A stretch of DNA of 64,000 nt. Origin: Bryobacterales bacterium (GTDB lineage: Bacteria > Acidobacteriota > Terriglobia > Bryobacterales > Bryobacteraceae). Under the pieces are notes generated by a model. That model did no database searches and was not told the DNA's origin. It saw only the letters and a program-made list of their open reading frames with translations. Shown here piece by piece: positions 1-7,546 of this stretch. A program made the translations under genes and the position numbers. Position 1 is the stretch's first letter. Each line of letters starts with the position of its first letter. The stretch lies in the NCBI GenBank assembly GCA_947446025.1, contig CANFEY010000012.1:1-64000 (forward strand), in the 5' to 3' direction.

Positions 1-172
1 AGAAAGAACTGAGTTTGTCGGCCAGCCTCTACCAAATCCTACAGGTTGTCAGCGTCACCATTTTCGAGCGGACGCCCATTCTACAGGCCCTTCAGCTACA
101 ACATACCGGAGAAAAATCAGACCCATTTTTCAACCAGCTGAATCTGTTAGACTTATAGCCGGACACTACTGA
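1..172 (+). mobile_element. Right end of an IS4-family insertion sequence (cut by window edge)
   Basis: The first bases encode the C-terminus of an IS4-type DDE transposase, followed closely by GGACACTACTGA, which I take as the likely terminal inverted repeat. The left end lies outside the window, so neither the matching repeat nor the target duplication can be checked. The end of the element sits about 12 bases before the first host gene, so it abuts the hemD-atp gene run. Confidence 0.6.
3..158 (+). CDS. IS4-family transposase, C-terminal fragment
   Basis: Only the last 51 codons are in the window, ending at TAG. The translation contains SLYQILQVVSVTIFERTPIL and ends NQLNLLDL. This closely resembles the conserved tail of IS4-family transposases (LYQILQ..S...FE..PIL...NQL.LFD). 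The ORF track missed it because no start codon is inside the window. The catalytic DDE residues lie upstream and cannot be judged. Whether the full element is intact is unknown. Confidence 0.75.
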   Translation, partial: KELSLSASLYQILQVVSVTIFERTPILQALQLQHTGEKSDPFFNQLNLLDL

Positions 173-175
173 ACG

Positions 176-181
176 TAGAAT
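176..181 (+). promoter_or_regulatory. Candidate -10 box TAGAAT
   Basis: TAGAAT lies 3 nt before the ATG and 6 nt before an in-frame GTG of the first host gene, matching the leaderless pattern seen elsewhere in this window. It lies just past the putative IS end, so the element could have changed or supplied the promoter. No clear -35 box was seen. Confidence 0.35.
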
Positions 182-184
182 AGA

Positions 185-430
185 ATGGTGGCAAGAGGCT
201 TTGAGAGCAAGAACGTAGAACAGCAGCAGCAGGATCTTGAGGAGCGCCGCGCCGCAGCCAAGCGCGTGATCCTCAACGCCGAACAAGCCGAGGTCAACCG
301 CAAGCGCGACGGACTCATGCTGCAACGCACCCGCATCCTGCGCGAAATCGAAATTTCCAACAACGAGCGCCACCGCGTGACGCTGCAAAGCGGCCTGCAA
401 TTCCTGGACGAGCAAATCGCGGGCCTGTAA
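185..430 (+). CDS. Small coiled-coil protein of unknown function
   Basis: This 81-residue protein is rich in Gln, Glu, Arg and Lys and has no Pro after the first residues, so a helical coiled coil is likely (QQQQDLEERRAAAKR near the N-terminus). I do not recognise a family. The stop codon overlaps the hemD start (TAATG), so the two are probably translationally coupled. The N-terminus lies just after the IS end and could be truncated. ATG is the track start; GTG three bases later fits the -10 spacing slightly better. It is credited as real because of tight coupling and the absence of a better ORF on either strand. Confidence 0.6.
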   Translation: MVARGFESKNVEQQQQDLEERRAAAKRVILNAEQAEVNRKRDGLMLQRTRILREIEISNNERHRVTLQSGLQFLDEQIAGL

Positions 431-1227
431 TGCGCGTCCTTGCGCTGGAAAGCCGTCGAGCCGTCGAGATCGAAACCCTGATCCGCACCCGAGGCGGCGA
501 TGCGTTCGTCGCGCCGTCCATGCGCGAAATCCCGCTTCAGAACAACGTGCCCGCGTTCGCCTTCATGGACCGGCTGCTTGCGGGCGACTTCGACATGGTG
601 ATCTTCCTCACCGGCGTCGGAGCGAAGCTGCTGGCGCAGGCCATCGAAACGCGCCATCCCCCGGGCTTGTTCCAGGAAGCGCTGCGGGAAATCGCGGTGG
701 TGGTGCGCGGACCCAAGCCGAGCGGCGTGATGCGCGAATGGAATGTGCCGGTGGCTGCCATCGCGGGCGAGCCGAACACTTGGCGCGAAGTGCTCGCCGT
801 GACCCAAGGTAGGCCCGAGCGCAGCATCGCCGTGCAGGAATTCGGCCGCAGCAGTGTCGAGTTGTTGGACGCCCTCCGAGCCCGCGGAGCCGAGGTCACC
901 AGCGTCCCCGTCTATCAATGGGAGCTGCCTGAAGACACCGCCCCCCTGCGCCAAGCTGTCCACCGCCTCGTTGGCGGCGAGTTCGATCTGGTCCTGTTCA
1001 CCGCCGCCGTACAGCTCACCCACCTGCTGCAGATCGCCGAGGCTGAAGGCGTCGACGTCGACGCTGCGCTGCGGAAAATCGTAGTCGCCTCCATCGGCCC
1101 GACTACTTCGGAAGCCCTGCGCGAGCAAGGCATCCCGCCGGATTTTGAGCCATCACACCCCAAGATGGGAATTCTGGTGACCGAGGCGCTCCAGCAGGCT
1201 CCGGGCATCCTACAATTGAAGGGATGA
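430..1227 (+). CDS. hemD: Uroporphyrinogen-III synthase
   Basis: HemD closes hydroxymethylbilane to uroporphyrinogen III, the last common precursor of haem, sirohaem and cobalamin, in the cytoplasm. The 265-residue length and the two-domain pattern fit: an N-terminal stretch with FLTGVGAKLL and a second half with LVLFTAAVQLTHLL followed by ASIGPTTSEALREQG. The last is the typical HemD 'siGptTa.al...G' motif. The family is poorly conserved in sequence, so assignment rests on these motifs and length. The start overlaps the upstream stop, and its own stop overlaps the next start (ATGA). This places a haem gene at the head of an ATP-synthase Fo gene run. Haem supply suits the cytochrome-rich region further on. 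Confidence 0.85.
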   Translation: MRVLALESRRAVEIETLIRTRGGDAFVAPSMREIPLQNNVPAFAFMDRLLAGDFDMVIFLTGVGAKLLAQAIETRHPPGLFQEALREIAVVVRGPKPSGVMREWNVPVAAIAGEPNTWREVLAVTQGRPERSIAVQEFGRSSVELLDALRARGAEVTSVPVYQWELPEDTAPLRQAVHRLVGGEFDLVLFTAAVQLTHLLQIAEAEGVDVDAALRKIVVASIGPTTSEALREQGIPPDFEPSHPKMGILVTEALQQAPGILQLKG

Positions 1228-1442
1228 ATCCCGGCTCCAGAAAGGCGATCGCTCGGGCTGGGCTGTACGCGGACATGGCTCTTTCGATCCCCGCATCCGC
1301 ACTAGTGGGTTACGGGATCGGCTATTTATTGGACGGGTGGCTCGGGACCACTTGGTTGCGGGTGTTGTTCCTGCTCATTCTGATTGTCGGTGCGTTCACC
1401 CGCATGGTTCTGCAGATCCTGGGAGACCAGAAGTCTAAATAA
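1224..1442 (+). CDS. AtpZ/AtpI-type ATP synthase assembly membrane protein
   Basis: This 72-residue protein has two predicted membrane helices: SIPASALVGYGIGYLLDGWL and a second around LRVLFLLILIVGAFTRMVL. This is the AtpZ/AtpI small-protein pattern, with the conserved G-x-G-Y-x-L-D turn after helix 1. Members sit at the head of atp operons and are linked to c-ring assembly or Mg2+ handling. It overlaps hemD by 4 nt (ATGA), and the next gene begins right after its TAA. Context with atpB and atpE makes the call solid, though its precise function is only known by family. Confidence 0.8.
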   Translation: MNPGSRKAIARAGLYADMALSIPASALVGYGIGYLLDGWLGTTWLRVLFLLILIVGAFTRMVLQILGDQKSK

Positions 1443-1808
1443 ATGTTTGAGATATCGATTCCACGCATCAAGCGCTACGCCCTAATACTGGGCGTCGTCG
1501 GCACGGTCGTCGCGCTGCTCACCCGCGGGGCGAAAGACGCCTCCGGCTTCGTCGTCGGAGCGTCTCTGGCCTTCGTGACCATCGAATCCTGGTCCCGTCT
1601 GGCCGCCAGCCTCAACCCGGAGGCCGCCTCCAAGCCCTCCGTGGGAGCGTCCGGCGTCTTCCTGGCCGTCCGCTACCTGCTGATCGCCGCCGCTATCTAT
1701 GCTACAGTAAAGGTTTTGGGAGTGACCCCGCTGGCGATGTTGCTGGGCCTGTTTGTGTCCTTTGCCGCCGTCGTAGTCGAACTCATTCAGCAGTCCTCCA
1801 AAAGGTAA
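1443..1808 (+). CDS. ATP synthase subunit I-like membrane protein
   Basis: This 121-residue protein has about four hydrophobic helices (ALILGVVGTVVALLT, SGFVVGASLAFVTI, AVRYLLIAAAIYATVKVL, AMLLGLFVSFAAVVVEL). Size and topology match the AtpI/subunit I family found between AtpZ and AtpB, which helps assemble the c-ring. It lies directly after the AtpZ-like gene and 3 nt before atpB, on the same strand. Sequence identity in this family is low, so position and topology carry the assignment. Confidence 0.7.
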   Translation: MFEISIPRIKRYALILGVVGTVVALLTRGAKDASGFVVGASLAFVTIESWSRLAASLNPEAASKPSVGASGVFLAVRYLLIAAAIYATVKVLGVTPLAMLLGLFVSFAAVVVELIQQSSKR

Positions 1809-1811
1809 CCT

Positions 1812-2582
1812 ATGGAACACGAGCTAGGGCTCACCCGTCTTTTTAACGATTTTCTGGCCGCTCCGGCCAATGCCGCGCTCAATCTGGTCGGAATGCCCAG
1901 CGATCCGCGCCCGTGGGGCAATTGGCTCGCCGTGGAAGTCATGTGCGCGGTCCTCATCATGCTCATCGCGCTGATGATCCGCGGAGCGCTCTCCGCCGAC
2001 AAGCCGGGCGGCCTGCAGCATTTCTTCGAGACCTGCTACGAATTCATCAAGAAGTCCGCCGTGGACGCGGGCGTGGAAGATCCTGCGAAATACATGTCGT
2101 ACTTCGCCACCATCTTCATTTTCATCGCGACGATGAATCTCATCGGGATCATCCCGGCCTTTGAATCGCCCACCATGTTCGCCTGGGTGCCGGCTGGACT
2201 CGCCCTCTGGACCTTCCTCTACTTCAACGTCGCCGGCTTCCGCACCAACGGCCTGGGCTATTTGAAGCACTTCGCAGGACCCATTTGGTGGATGGCTCCC
2301 CTGATGTTCCCCATCGAAATTATCTCCCTGTTCATCCGGCCGCTTTCCCTCACCGTGCGTCTCTACGGCAACATGTTCGCGGGCGAGCAGGTGACCCTGG
2401 TATTTATCTCCATGACCAAGCTGATCATCCCGGTGATCTTCATGGGGCTGCACGTGTTCGTCGGCTTGGTGCAGGCGTATGTGTTTACGATGTTGACGAT
2501 GATCTACATAGCGGGAGCAACCGCGACGTCTCATGGTCATGGCGACGAGCATGCTCACGGGCATGACGCGCACGCGCACTAG
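1812..2582 (+). CDS. atpB: F-type ATP synthase subunit a
   Basis: Subunit a forms the ion half-channels of Fo in the inner membrane and works against the c-ring. The essential stator Arg is present at about residue 183 in TVRLYGNMFAGEQ, followed by the last two helices. Helix-rich segments at about 40-60, 97-117, 125-145 and 165-185 agree with the family, and the 256-residue length is normal. The C-terminus is odd: after the last helix come 20 residues with eight His (HGHGDEHAHGHDAHAH). This could bind metal or just be a linker. The gene ends at TAG. It is followed by atpE after 97 bp, but no b, delta, alpha, gamma, beta or epsilon genes follow, so the operon is split. Confidence 0.95.
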   Translation: MEHELGLTRLFNDFLAAPANAALNLVGMPSDPRPWGNWLAVEVMCAVLIMLIALMIRGALSADKPGGLQHFFETCYEFIKKSAVDAGVEDPAKYMSYFATIFIFIATMNLIGIIPAFESPTMFAWVPAGLALWTFLYFNVAGFRTNGLGYLKHFAGPIWWMAPLMFPIEIISLFIRPLSLTVRLYGNMFAGEQVTLVFISMTKLIIPVIFMGLHVFVGLVQAYVFTMLTMIYIAGATATSHGHGDEHAHGHDAHAH

Positions 2583-2679
2583 AGTTTTGCAGTACCCCGT
2601 TTCAGTGTGAGCCCCCGGTCTCCCAAGGCACGGACGGAACCACCTCCTGGCGGAATTTATAGTTGAAAGGCAACAAACA

Positions 2680-2982
2680 ATGCGTCTCAAGAATTTCCTA
2701 TTTCTCTCCACCCTGCTCCTGATGGCCAGCCCCGTATTCGCCCAAGAGGGCGGCGGTGCAGGCGTCACCGGTAGCGTTACGGCCGTGGGTGCCGCGGTTG
2801 GCATGGCGATCGCCAGCGGACTTTGCGGACTCGGTCAGGGCAAGGCCGTCGCTTCCGCCGCTGAAGCCGTGGCTCGTAATCCTGGTGCCGCCGCCACCAT
2901 TCAGACCCTGATGGTTCTCGGCCTCGCGTTTATTGAATCGCTGGCGCTGTTTACGCTTGTCATCATCTTCTTGAAGGCGTAG
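2680..2982 (+). CDS. atpE: F-type ATP synthase subunit c, with signal-like N-terminus
   Basis: Subunit c builds the rotor ring. The hairpin is clear: a Gly-rich first helix with GLGQGKA, a polar loop ARNP, and a second helix with the ion-binding Glu at about residue 86 (AFIESLALF). Gln53 and Ser87 occupy positions that coordinate Na+ in Ilyobacter-type rings, but the Tyr position is Phe. The ion used is therefore undecided. The first 21 residues (KNFLFLSTLLLMASPVFA) look like a cleavable signal peptide, a feature known in some bacterial c subunits. AAAGG 9 nt upstream is a good ribosome binding site. TAG is the stop, and a terminator follows. Confidence 0.95.
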   Translation: MRLKNFLFLSTLLLMASPVFAQEGGGAGVTGSVTAVGAAVGMAIASGLCGLGQGKAVASAAEAVARNPGAAATIQTLMVLGLAFIESLALFTLVIIFLKA

Positions 2983-3073
2983 TGGGGCTGTCCGCTCCCT
3001 TACGGTCGCGGTTCGGTGCAGCAAGCAGTGAGCCGCTATGCGTGAGCATGCGGACGGACGGTACAACAACGAG

Positions 3074-3099
3074 GGCGGGCCGCTACGGTCCGCCTTTTT
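3074..3099 (+). terminator. Rho-independent terminator after atpE
   Basis: An 8-bp stem GGCGGGCC / GGTCCGCC (one G-T pair) with a 5-nt loop is followed directly by five T. It is the clearest intrinsic terminator in the window, and it separates the hemD-atp run from the aldolase gene. Confidence 0.85.
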
Positions 3100-3112
3100 C
3101 ATTTGAGGAACC

Positions 3113-3997
3113 ATGAAACTGCAAGGAATTTTTCCCGCCATCGTCACTCCTTTTGACTCCAAGGGTGAACTGTACAAAATCAAGGTCCAGCATAATGTCG
3201 AACGCTGGAACCGAACCGTGCTCTCCGGCTACGTCGTCTGCGGCTCCACCGGCGAAAGCGCGCTGCTCAGCGGCGAAGAAAAGCTGCTGCTGTTTGAATG
3301 GGTCGCGCAGCATGCGGCTCCGGAGAAGACGCTCATCGCGGGGACCAGCGCCGACAGTGTGCGGGAGTGCGTGCGCATGACCAATCGGGCGGCGGAGCTG
3401 GGCTACAAAGCCGCGCTGATTCTGCCGGCGAACTACTACAAGTCGATTTTCAGCAAGCCGGAGTCGCAGAAGTTGTTCTTCCGGGCGGTTGCCGATCAGG
3501 CCAAGATTCCGGTGCTGCTGTATCACTTCCCGCAGGTCAGCGGGATCGACATGTTGCCGGAGACGGTGGCGGAGCTGGCGGCGCATCCGAACATCATCGG
3601 GATGAAGGATAGCTCGGGGAACCTCGAAGGGACCAAGACGTTTCTCGCCGCGGTGCCGAAGGATTTTCAGGTGATGACGGGGTCGTCGAATGTGCTGGCC
3701 GCGTCGCTGGCGGCGGGCTGCTCGGGCGCGATTTTGGCCTTGGCGAATGCGGTGCCGTACGCGTGCATCAGCATCTGGGAAGCGCACCGGTCGCGGGAAA
3801 CTGAGGCAGCGGAAGACTGGCAGAGCCGCATCGCGGCGGGGTCGGCGATTATCTCGGGAAGCTACGGTATCCCCGGACTGAAGCACGCGATGGACCTGAT
3901 GGGGTACTTCGGCGGCGATCCGCGGCTGCCGTTTGTGCCGGTGGGTCCGGCGGCGCAGGCGGAGATCGCACGCGCCTTTGAGGGACTTAAAGGCTGA
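3113..3997 (+). CDS. DHDPS/NAL-family aldolase, 4-hydroxy-2-oxoglutarate aldolase-like
   Basis: This is a class I TIM-barrel aldolase of 294 residues. The Schiff-base Lys is at about 165 in IIGMKDSSGN, the catalytic Tyr at about 137 in LLYHFP, and the carboxylate-binding loop GSTGES at 44-49. The region QVMTGSSNVLAASLAAGCSG and the overall pattern look closer to 4-hydroxy-2-oxoglutarate aldolases (HOGA1-like) than to true DapA, and no lysine genes are nearby. The exact substrate (dihydrodipicolinate, HOG, a sugar acid) cannot be fixed from sequence. The start is supported by GAGGAA before the ATG. The 3' end overlaps the convergent cheW gene by 11 bp. Confidence 0.8.
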   Translation: MKLQGIFPAIVTPFDSKGELYKIKVQHNVERWNRTVLSGYVVCGSTGESALLSGEEKLLLFEWVAQHAAPEKTLIAGTSADSVRECVRMTNRAAELGYKAALILPANYYKSIFSKPESQKLFFRAVADQAKIPVLLYHFPQVSGIDMLPETVAELAAHPNIIGMKDSSGNLEGTKTFLAAVPKDFQVMTGSSNVLAASLAAGCSGAILALANAVPYACISIWEAHRSRETEAAEDWQSRIAAGSAIISGSYGIPGLKHAMDLMGYFGGDPRLPFVPVGPAAQAEIARAFEGLKG

Positions 3998-4370
3998 GCT
4001 GCGATAGCGGTACAATCTGGCGCGGGCGGCCGATGCGGATTTTGCCGTTGCGGAAATCGTGGGCCCTGGCGTGGATGATTTCTGAGACGCTGTCGGCCAG
4101 GAAGCCGATCAGCTTGCCGGAGTTCAGCACCACGATACACGGCGTCCGCCCCGATATGCCGTGGCGCAGCTTGAGGCGCAGCCGCAGATCGATCACAGGG
4201 AACGGCTCCCCGCGCAAGCGGGATTCGCCCGCCAGCCAGGCCGGATCGGGGTGGTCCGCGCTGAGCAGGTCGTGCGCGGGGATGATCGCCTTGACCGGAC
4301 CCGCTTCAATCGCAAATTCCTGCCGCCCCACCCGGAACGTCAAGTATTCGCCGCTGCGGAATCCTTCCAC
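3987..4370 (-). CDS. CheW-like chemotaxis coupling protein
   Basis: CheW proteins link chemoreceptors to the CheA kinase in the cytoplasm. This 127-residue protein is a single CheW domain: LTFRVGRQEFAIEAGPVKAII at the start, GEPFPVIDLRLRLKL in the middle and IGFLADSVSEII near the end match the family's beta-barrel strands. It starts with GTG and is a little shorter than E. coli CheW (167). No cheA or receptor gene is in the window. The gene lies last in a minus-strand run after the rhodanese and the O-antigen ligase-like gene, and it overlaps the aldolase 3' end. Confidence 0.75.
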   Translation of the reverse strand: MEGFRSGEYLTFRVGRQEFAIEAGPVKAIIPAHDLLSADHPDPAWLAGESRLRGEPFPVIDLRLRLKLRHGISGRTPCIVVLNSGKLIGFLADSVSEIIHARAHDFRNGKIRIGRPRQIVPLSQLSL

Positions 4371-4391
4371 ATGGCCCGTATCGGCCCGGCG

Positions 4392-5549
4392 TCAGGAAGT
4401 GTGAGCGTCGCGAGCCACGTAGCCGCACGCGATGATGCTGAGCAAGACGCCCAGTGGTTCGCTGTCATTGAGGTTGTGCTCGGCCACTCCCGCCACCGTC
4501 ACCGCAAGGAGACACGCAATCGCCGCCGGCATCATCCAGTTGGCCCGTCGAGCCATCCAGAAATCGAACAGCGCGCGCCCCAGGAACCCCAGCATCGCCA
4601 GCAGCGCCGGCACACCGCGCTCCGCCGCGTATTGGTAGTAGACGTTGTGCAAGTGCCCGATGGACCATTCCGTCGGCACCGGACTCGGCACGCTGGGCGG
4701 CGCGTATTCGACGAACTTGCGGCTCACCATCTCGGGCCCCACTCCCACCAACGGATGCGCCTTGATCATCTCCCACCCCGTGGCCCGCAACGCCGCCCGG
4801 TGCGCCGTGGAATCCACAATATTGAGTTGAGGCTGGAACACAGACATCACGCGCTCCCGTAGCAACGGACTAGCCGCCAGAACCACCGCCCCCGCTACAG
4901 GCACCAGCGCCACCAGCCACCGCTTGCGGGACCACAACATCCACATACCACCCAGCGCCGTCCCCGCCCACATGGTGCGCTGGAAGGAGACGAGCAGTCC
5001 CGCTCCCATCACGCCGACCGCGCCCAGCAGGACCCCGCTCCGCCTATCGAACAGTATCAGCGCGCCAGCCACCATCAGAGCCATCATGGTGATCCCGCTG
5101 AAGGTCATCCAGTGGGACATGAATCCGGTGGCCCGCGAGCCGTTGCTGTATACGTGATAGAACAGCACAGCGTTGGTGCGGTAGATTCCGGCGAACTGCA
5201 CCAGCGCCCAGGCGGCGGAAAGCGTGGCCCCCGCGAGGATGCCGTACATCACCCAGCGGACTTCGCGCAGCGTCCGGATCGCGCTGAACACCGCGAAGAG
5301 CATCAGGTACTCGTAGAATTTCTTCACCTGCGCGAGGCCCACGCGCGGCTCCGGCGAAAACGCCAAGGACACCAGCGTCCACCCCATGAACAGCAGCAGC
5401 GGCAGCGTCACGGGGGGCCAGCGCAGCTTCTTGGGGTCCAGCAGCAGCGCCAGCACCGCCGCGCCCAGCAGAATCTGGCTCGCTGCGATGGACACGGTTG
5501 AGGTGGCTGCCGCCGCACCCGCTAGATAGGCTGGGGCCTTGTCGCGCAT
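4392..5549 (-). CDS. O-antigen ligase / polymerase-like membrane protein
   Basis: This 385-residue polytopic protein has about ten hydrophobic helices and the Wzy_C/WaaL pattern: a large periplasmic loop before the last helices with HPLVGVGPEM and HLHNVYYQYAAERG. The H-N-x-Y-L and G-x-G motifs are typical of O-antigen ligases and polymerases that act on undecaprenyl-linked glycans in the periplasm. The ORF track starts 45 codons earlier, inside the rhodanese gene. I chose the ATG giving MRDKAPAYLAG, which begins 2 bp after the rhodanese stop. No other LPS genes are beside it. Confidence 0.7.
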   Translation of the reverse strand: MRDKAPAYLAGAAAATSTVSIAASQILLGAAVLALLLDPKKLRWPPVTLPLLLFMGWTLVSLAFSPEPRVGLAQVKKFYEYLMLFAVFSAIRTLREVRWVMYGILAGATLSAAWALVQFAGIYRTNAVLFYHVYSNGSRATGFMSHWMTFSGITMMALMVAGALILFDRRSGVLLGAVGVMGAGLLVSFQRTMWAGTALGGMWMLWSRKRWLVALVPVAGAVVLAASPLLRERVMSVFQPQLNIVDSTAHRAALRATGWEMIKAHPLVGVGPEMVSRKFVEYAPPSVPSPVPTEWSIGHLHNVYYQYAAERGVPALLAMLGFLGRALFDFWMARRANWMMPAAIACLLAVTVAGVAEHNLNDSEPLGVLLSIIACGYVARDAHTS

Positions 5550-5551
5550 GG

Positions 5552-5887
5552 CTAGTAACGCGGGACCGAGGGGTCCACCATCGCGCTCCAGGCGTCGATC
5601 CCGCCGGCCATGCTGGAGCAATTCTCGACGCCCTGTTCGCGCAGCCAGTGGACCACGTTCAGACTGCGCACGCCGTGATGGCAAAACACCACCAGCGGCC
5701 CGGTGGCAGCTTTGGCCTCCAGTTCCTGCAACTGCGACGGCACGGAGCGCATGGGCAGCAACGCCGCGCCTTCAATCTTGCAGATGGCGAACTCATTCGG
5801 TTCGCGCACGTCGATGAGGTGCAGAACCTCTCCAGCGTCTATGAGTTGCTGAACGTCGCGGGCGGAAATTTCCAAGGGACCGGGCAT
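5552..5887 (-). CDS. Single-domain rhodanese (GlpE-type sulfurtransferase)
   Basis: Rhodaneses carry sulfane sulfur on an active-site Cys. This 111-residue protein has the full fold: LIDVREPNEF near residue 24, the CH2A-like motif, and the active loop VVFCHHGVRS at about residue 67, with the Cys present, then GGIDAW near the C-terminus. It is probably cytoplasmic. It heads a minus-strand run with the O-antigen ligase-like gene and cheW. A TATGAT box 8 nt before the ATG suggests a leaderless transcript, since no Shine-Dalgarno is visible. Confidence 0.85.
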   Translation of the reverse strand: MPGPLEISARDVQQLIDAGEVLHLIDVREPNEFAICKIEGAALLPMRSVPSQLQELEAKAATGPLVVFCHHGVRSLNVVHWLREQGVENCSSMAGGIDAWSAMVDPSVPRY

Positions 5888-5895
5888 GATTCACC

Positions 5896-5901
5896 ATCAT
5901 A
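5896..5901 (-). promoter_or_regulatory. Candidate -10 box TATGAT of the rhodanese gene
   Basis: TATGAT lies 8 nt before the ATG, leaving room only for a leaderless transcript. No convincing -35 was found. Confidence 0.5.
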
Positions 5902-5907
5902 GCGGGT

Positions 5908-5933
5908 ACCCCGGCGTCTAAGGGTACCGGGGT
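5908..5933. promoter_or_regulatory. Inverted repeat between divergent genes
   Basis: ACCCCGG and CCGGGGT form a 7-bp stem over a 12-nt loop between the divergent rhodanese and pilin genes, directly upstream of the rhodanese -10 box. It could be an operator. No T-run follows, so it is not an obvious terminator. Confidence 0.3.
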
Positions 5934-6000
5934 GGAAATTCCCATGTGTCCAGGGATCTCTGCGGATTCCTAATGGCGGGAGCGTAGGTTATTGTGGATC

Positions 6001-6189
6001 ATGGCCAACCTACTGCGGCGAATCTGGCGCGAACTGCAGGCCCAGGACCTGATCGAATACGCGCTTATGGCCGGCTTCGTAGCCGTATCCGCGGGAGCTC
6101 TGATGCCTGGGGTAGCGGGCAGCATCAGCACCATCTTCTCGAAGGTCGCCTCGGTGCTGTTCGTGGCGCAAGACCCGTTCACAGGATAA
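6001..6189 (+). CDS. Flp/Fap-type pilin subunit
   Basis: This 62-residue protein has the Flp pilin core QAQDLIEYALMAGFVAVS. In this family the prepilin peptidase cuts before the E-Y-rich hydrophobic helix that forms the Tad pilus. One helix spans about residues 19-45. The track start is an upstream TTG; I prefer the ATG giving MANLLRRIW. No tad/cpa assembly genes are in the window, so it is an orphan pilin gene. It converges on rseP with a 4-bp gap. Confidence 0.8.
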   Translation: MANLLRRIWRELQAQDLIEYALMAGFVAVSAGALMPGVAGSISTIFSKVASVLFVAQDPFTG

Positions 6190-6193
6190 ACGA

Positions 6194-7531
6194 TCATCCC
6201 CCAGGGAGAATCTTGGAGATATCGTTGTAGATCACAAAAACGATCACGACCATCAGGAACGCGAAGCCCACCTTCACGATGCCTTCCTTGACGCGCATGC
6301 TGAGGTCGCGCTGCATCAGCATCTCGATCAGCAGCATGAGGATGCCGCCGCCGTCCAGCAGCGGAATGGGTAGCAGGTTCACCACCGCCAGATTCAAGCT
6401 GACGGCTGCCATCAAGCCCAGGAACGTCTTGGCACCCTCTTTCGCCGCGCGCCCCGACTGCACGGCGATGCCGATGGGGCCGTCGATCGAGCGCGCCGAC
6501 ATGCGCTGCTCCACCACGCTTTGCAGGAAGCGGTAGATCATCATCGCGTTCTTCTGGTTTTCATCCCACGACGCCATGGCAGCCTCGCGCAAAGGGAGCT
6601 GCACTACTTCCACACGCCCTTGCTGCAACTGCGCGCCGATGCGCCAATGTTCCGCTCCCGCTTCGGTGGTCTTGAGTGGCTGAATCCCAACCTCATGTTC
6701 CTGCCCGTCGCGAAGATAAACCAGCTGCACCGGCTCACCCTTGGACCCCTCCACCGTCTCGATCAACTTCTCCGAGGACAGGATCAGGTTACCGTTGATG
6801 CTCACGATGCGGTCGCCCTTCTGGAGCCCCGCCTTCTCTGCCGGAGCGGCGTCCGAGAACCCCGCCACCAGCACCTCCACCTGCGGCGACCAGCCTGAAG
6901 AACCTGGGCTCCGCGCATCCGGCGATTCCGGCACAAGTTTGAACTGCAGCCGCGATCCACCACGCACTACGGTGACGTCCATGGACCGCCCCACGCCCAC
7001 CATCTCCTTGCGTTGGATGGCTTCCCAATTCGGGCCGCCCTGCCCGTCGAACTCAACAACCTGATCGCCCTCTTGGATGCCCGCCTTTGCCGCCGGACCC
7101 TTGGCCATCACCGTTGCAATCACCGGATTCGGCGGGTCGACGCGCTTCGGGTACTCCCACATGAACAGGCCTGTCAGGATCAGCAGGGCCAGCACAAAGT
7201 TAACAGCTGGGCCGGCAAAGATGATGCATAGGCGCTGCCAACGGGGCTTGGCGGGAAATGCGCGTGGGTCCATTTGCGCGGATTCGGTATCCGCGATTTC
7301 GCCCGGCTGCTCACCGGCCATCTTGACGTACCCGCCCAGCAGGAAAGCGCAGAACTTGAAGTCGGTTTCGCCGCGCTTGAAGCCGAACAGCCGCGGCCCG
7401 AAGCCGAAGCTGAACGCTTCAATGTGGACGTCGAAGAAGCGCGCCACCATGTAGTGACCCAGCTCATGCAGCAGGATCATCACGCCAATCAGAACCAGAA
7501 ACCAGAAAACTGTCTGCAGAGTATCGAACAT
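6194..7531 (-). CDS. rseP: Site-2 protease, RIP metalloprotease RseP
   Basis: RseP cuts anti-sigma factors and signal peptide remnants within the inner membrane. The zinc motif HELGH is at residues 22-26 in the first helix, two PDZ domains span about 120-200 and 210-290, and the third zinc ligand region LLPIPLLDGG is near residue 390. The 445-residue length is normal. It lies 15 bp after dxr on the same strand, a common bacterial pairing. An AGAGAGA-like purine stretch precedes the ATG. Confidence 0.93.
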   Translation of the reverse strand: MFDTLQTVFWFLVLIGVMILLHELGHYMVARFFDVHIEAFSFGFGPRLFGFKRGETDFKFCAFLLGGYVKMAGEQPGEIADTESAQMDPRAFPAKPRWQRLCIIFAGPAVNFVLALLILTGLFMWEYPKRVDPPNPVIATVMAKGPAAKAGIQEGDQVVEFDGQGGPNWEAIQRKEMVGVGRSMDVTVVRGGSRLQFKLVPESPDARSPGSSGWSPQVEVLVAGFSDAAPAEKAGLQKGDRIVSINGNLILSSEKLIETVEGSKGEPVQLVYLRDGQEHEVGIQPLKTTEAGAEHWRIGAQLQQGRVEVVQLPLREAAMASWDENQKNAMMIYRFLQSVVEQRMSARSIDGPIGIAVQSGRAAKEGAKTFLGLMAAVSLNLAVVNLLPIPLLDGGGILMLLIEMLMQRDLSMRVKEGIVKVGFAFLMVVIVFVIYNDISKILPGG

Positions 7532-7546
7532 TTCGTCTCTCTTATT

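Noticed and set aside
1824-2804. Long minus-strand ORF antisense to atpB/atpE
   Set aside because: It mirrors a strongly conserved gene and shows no domain; it is a codon-bias shadow.
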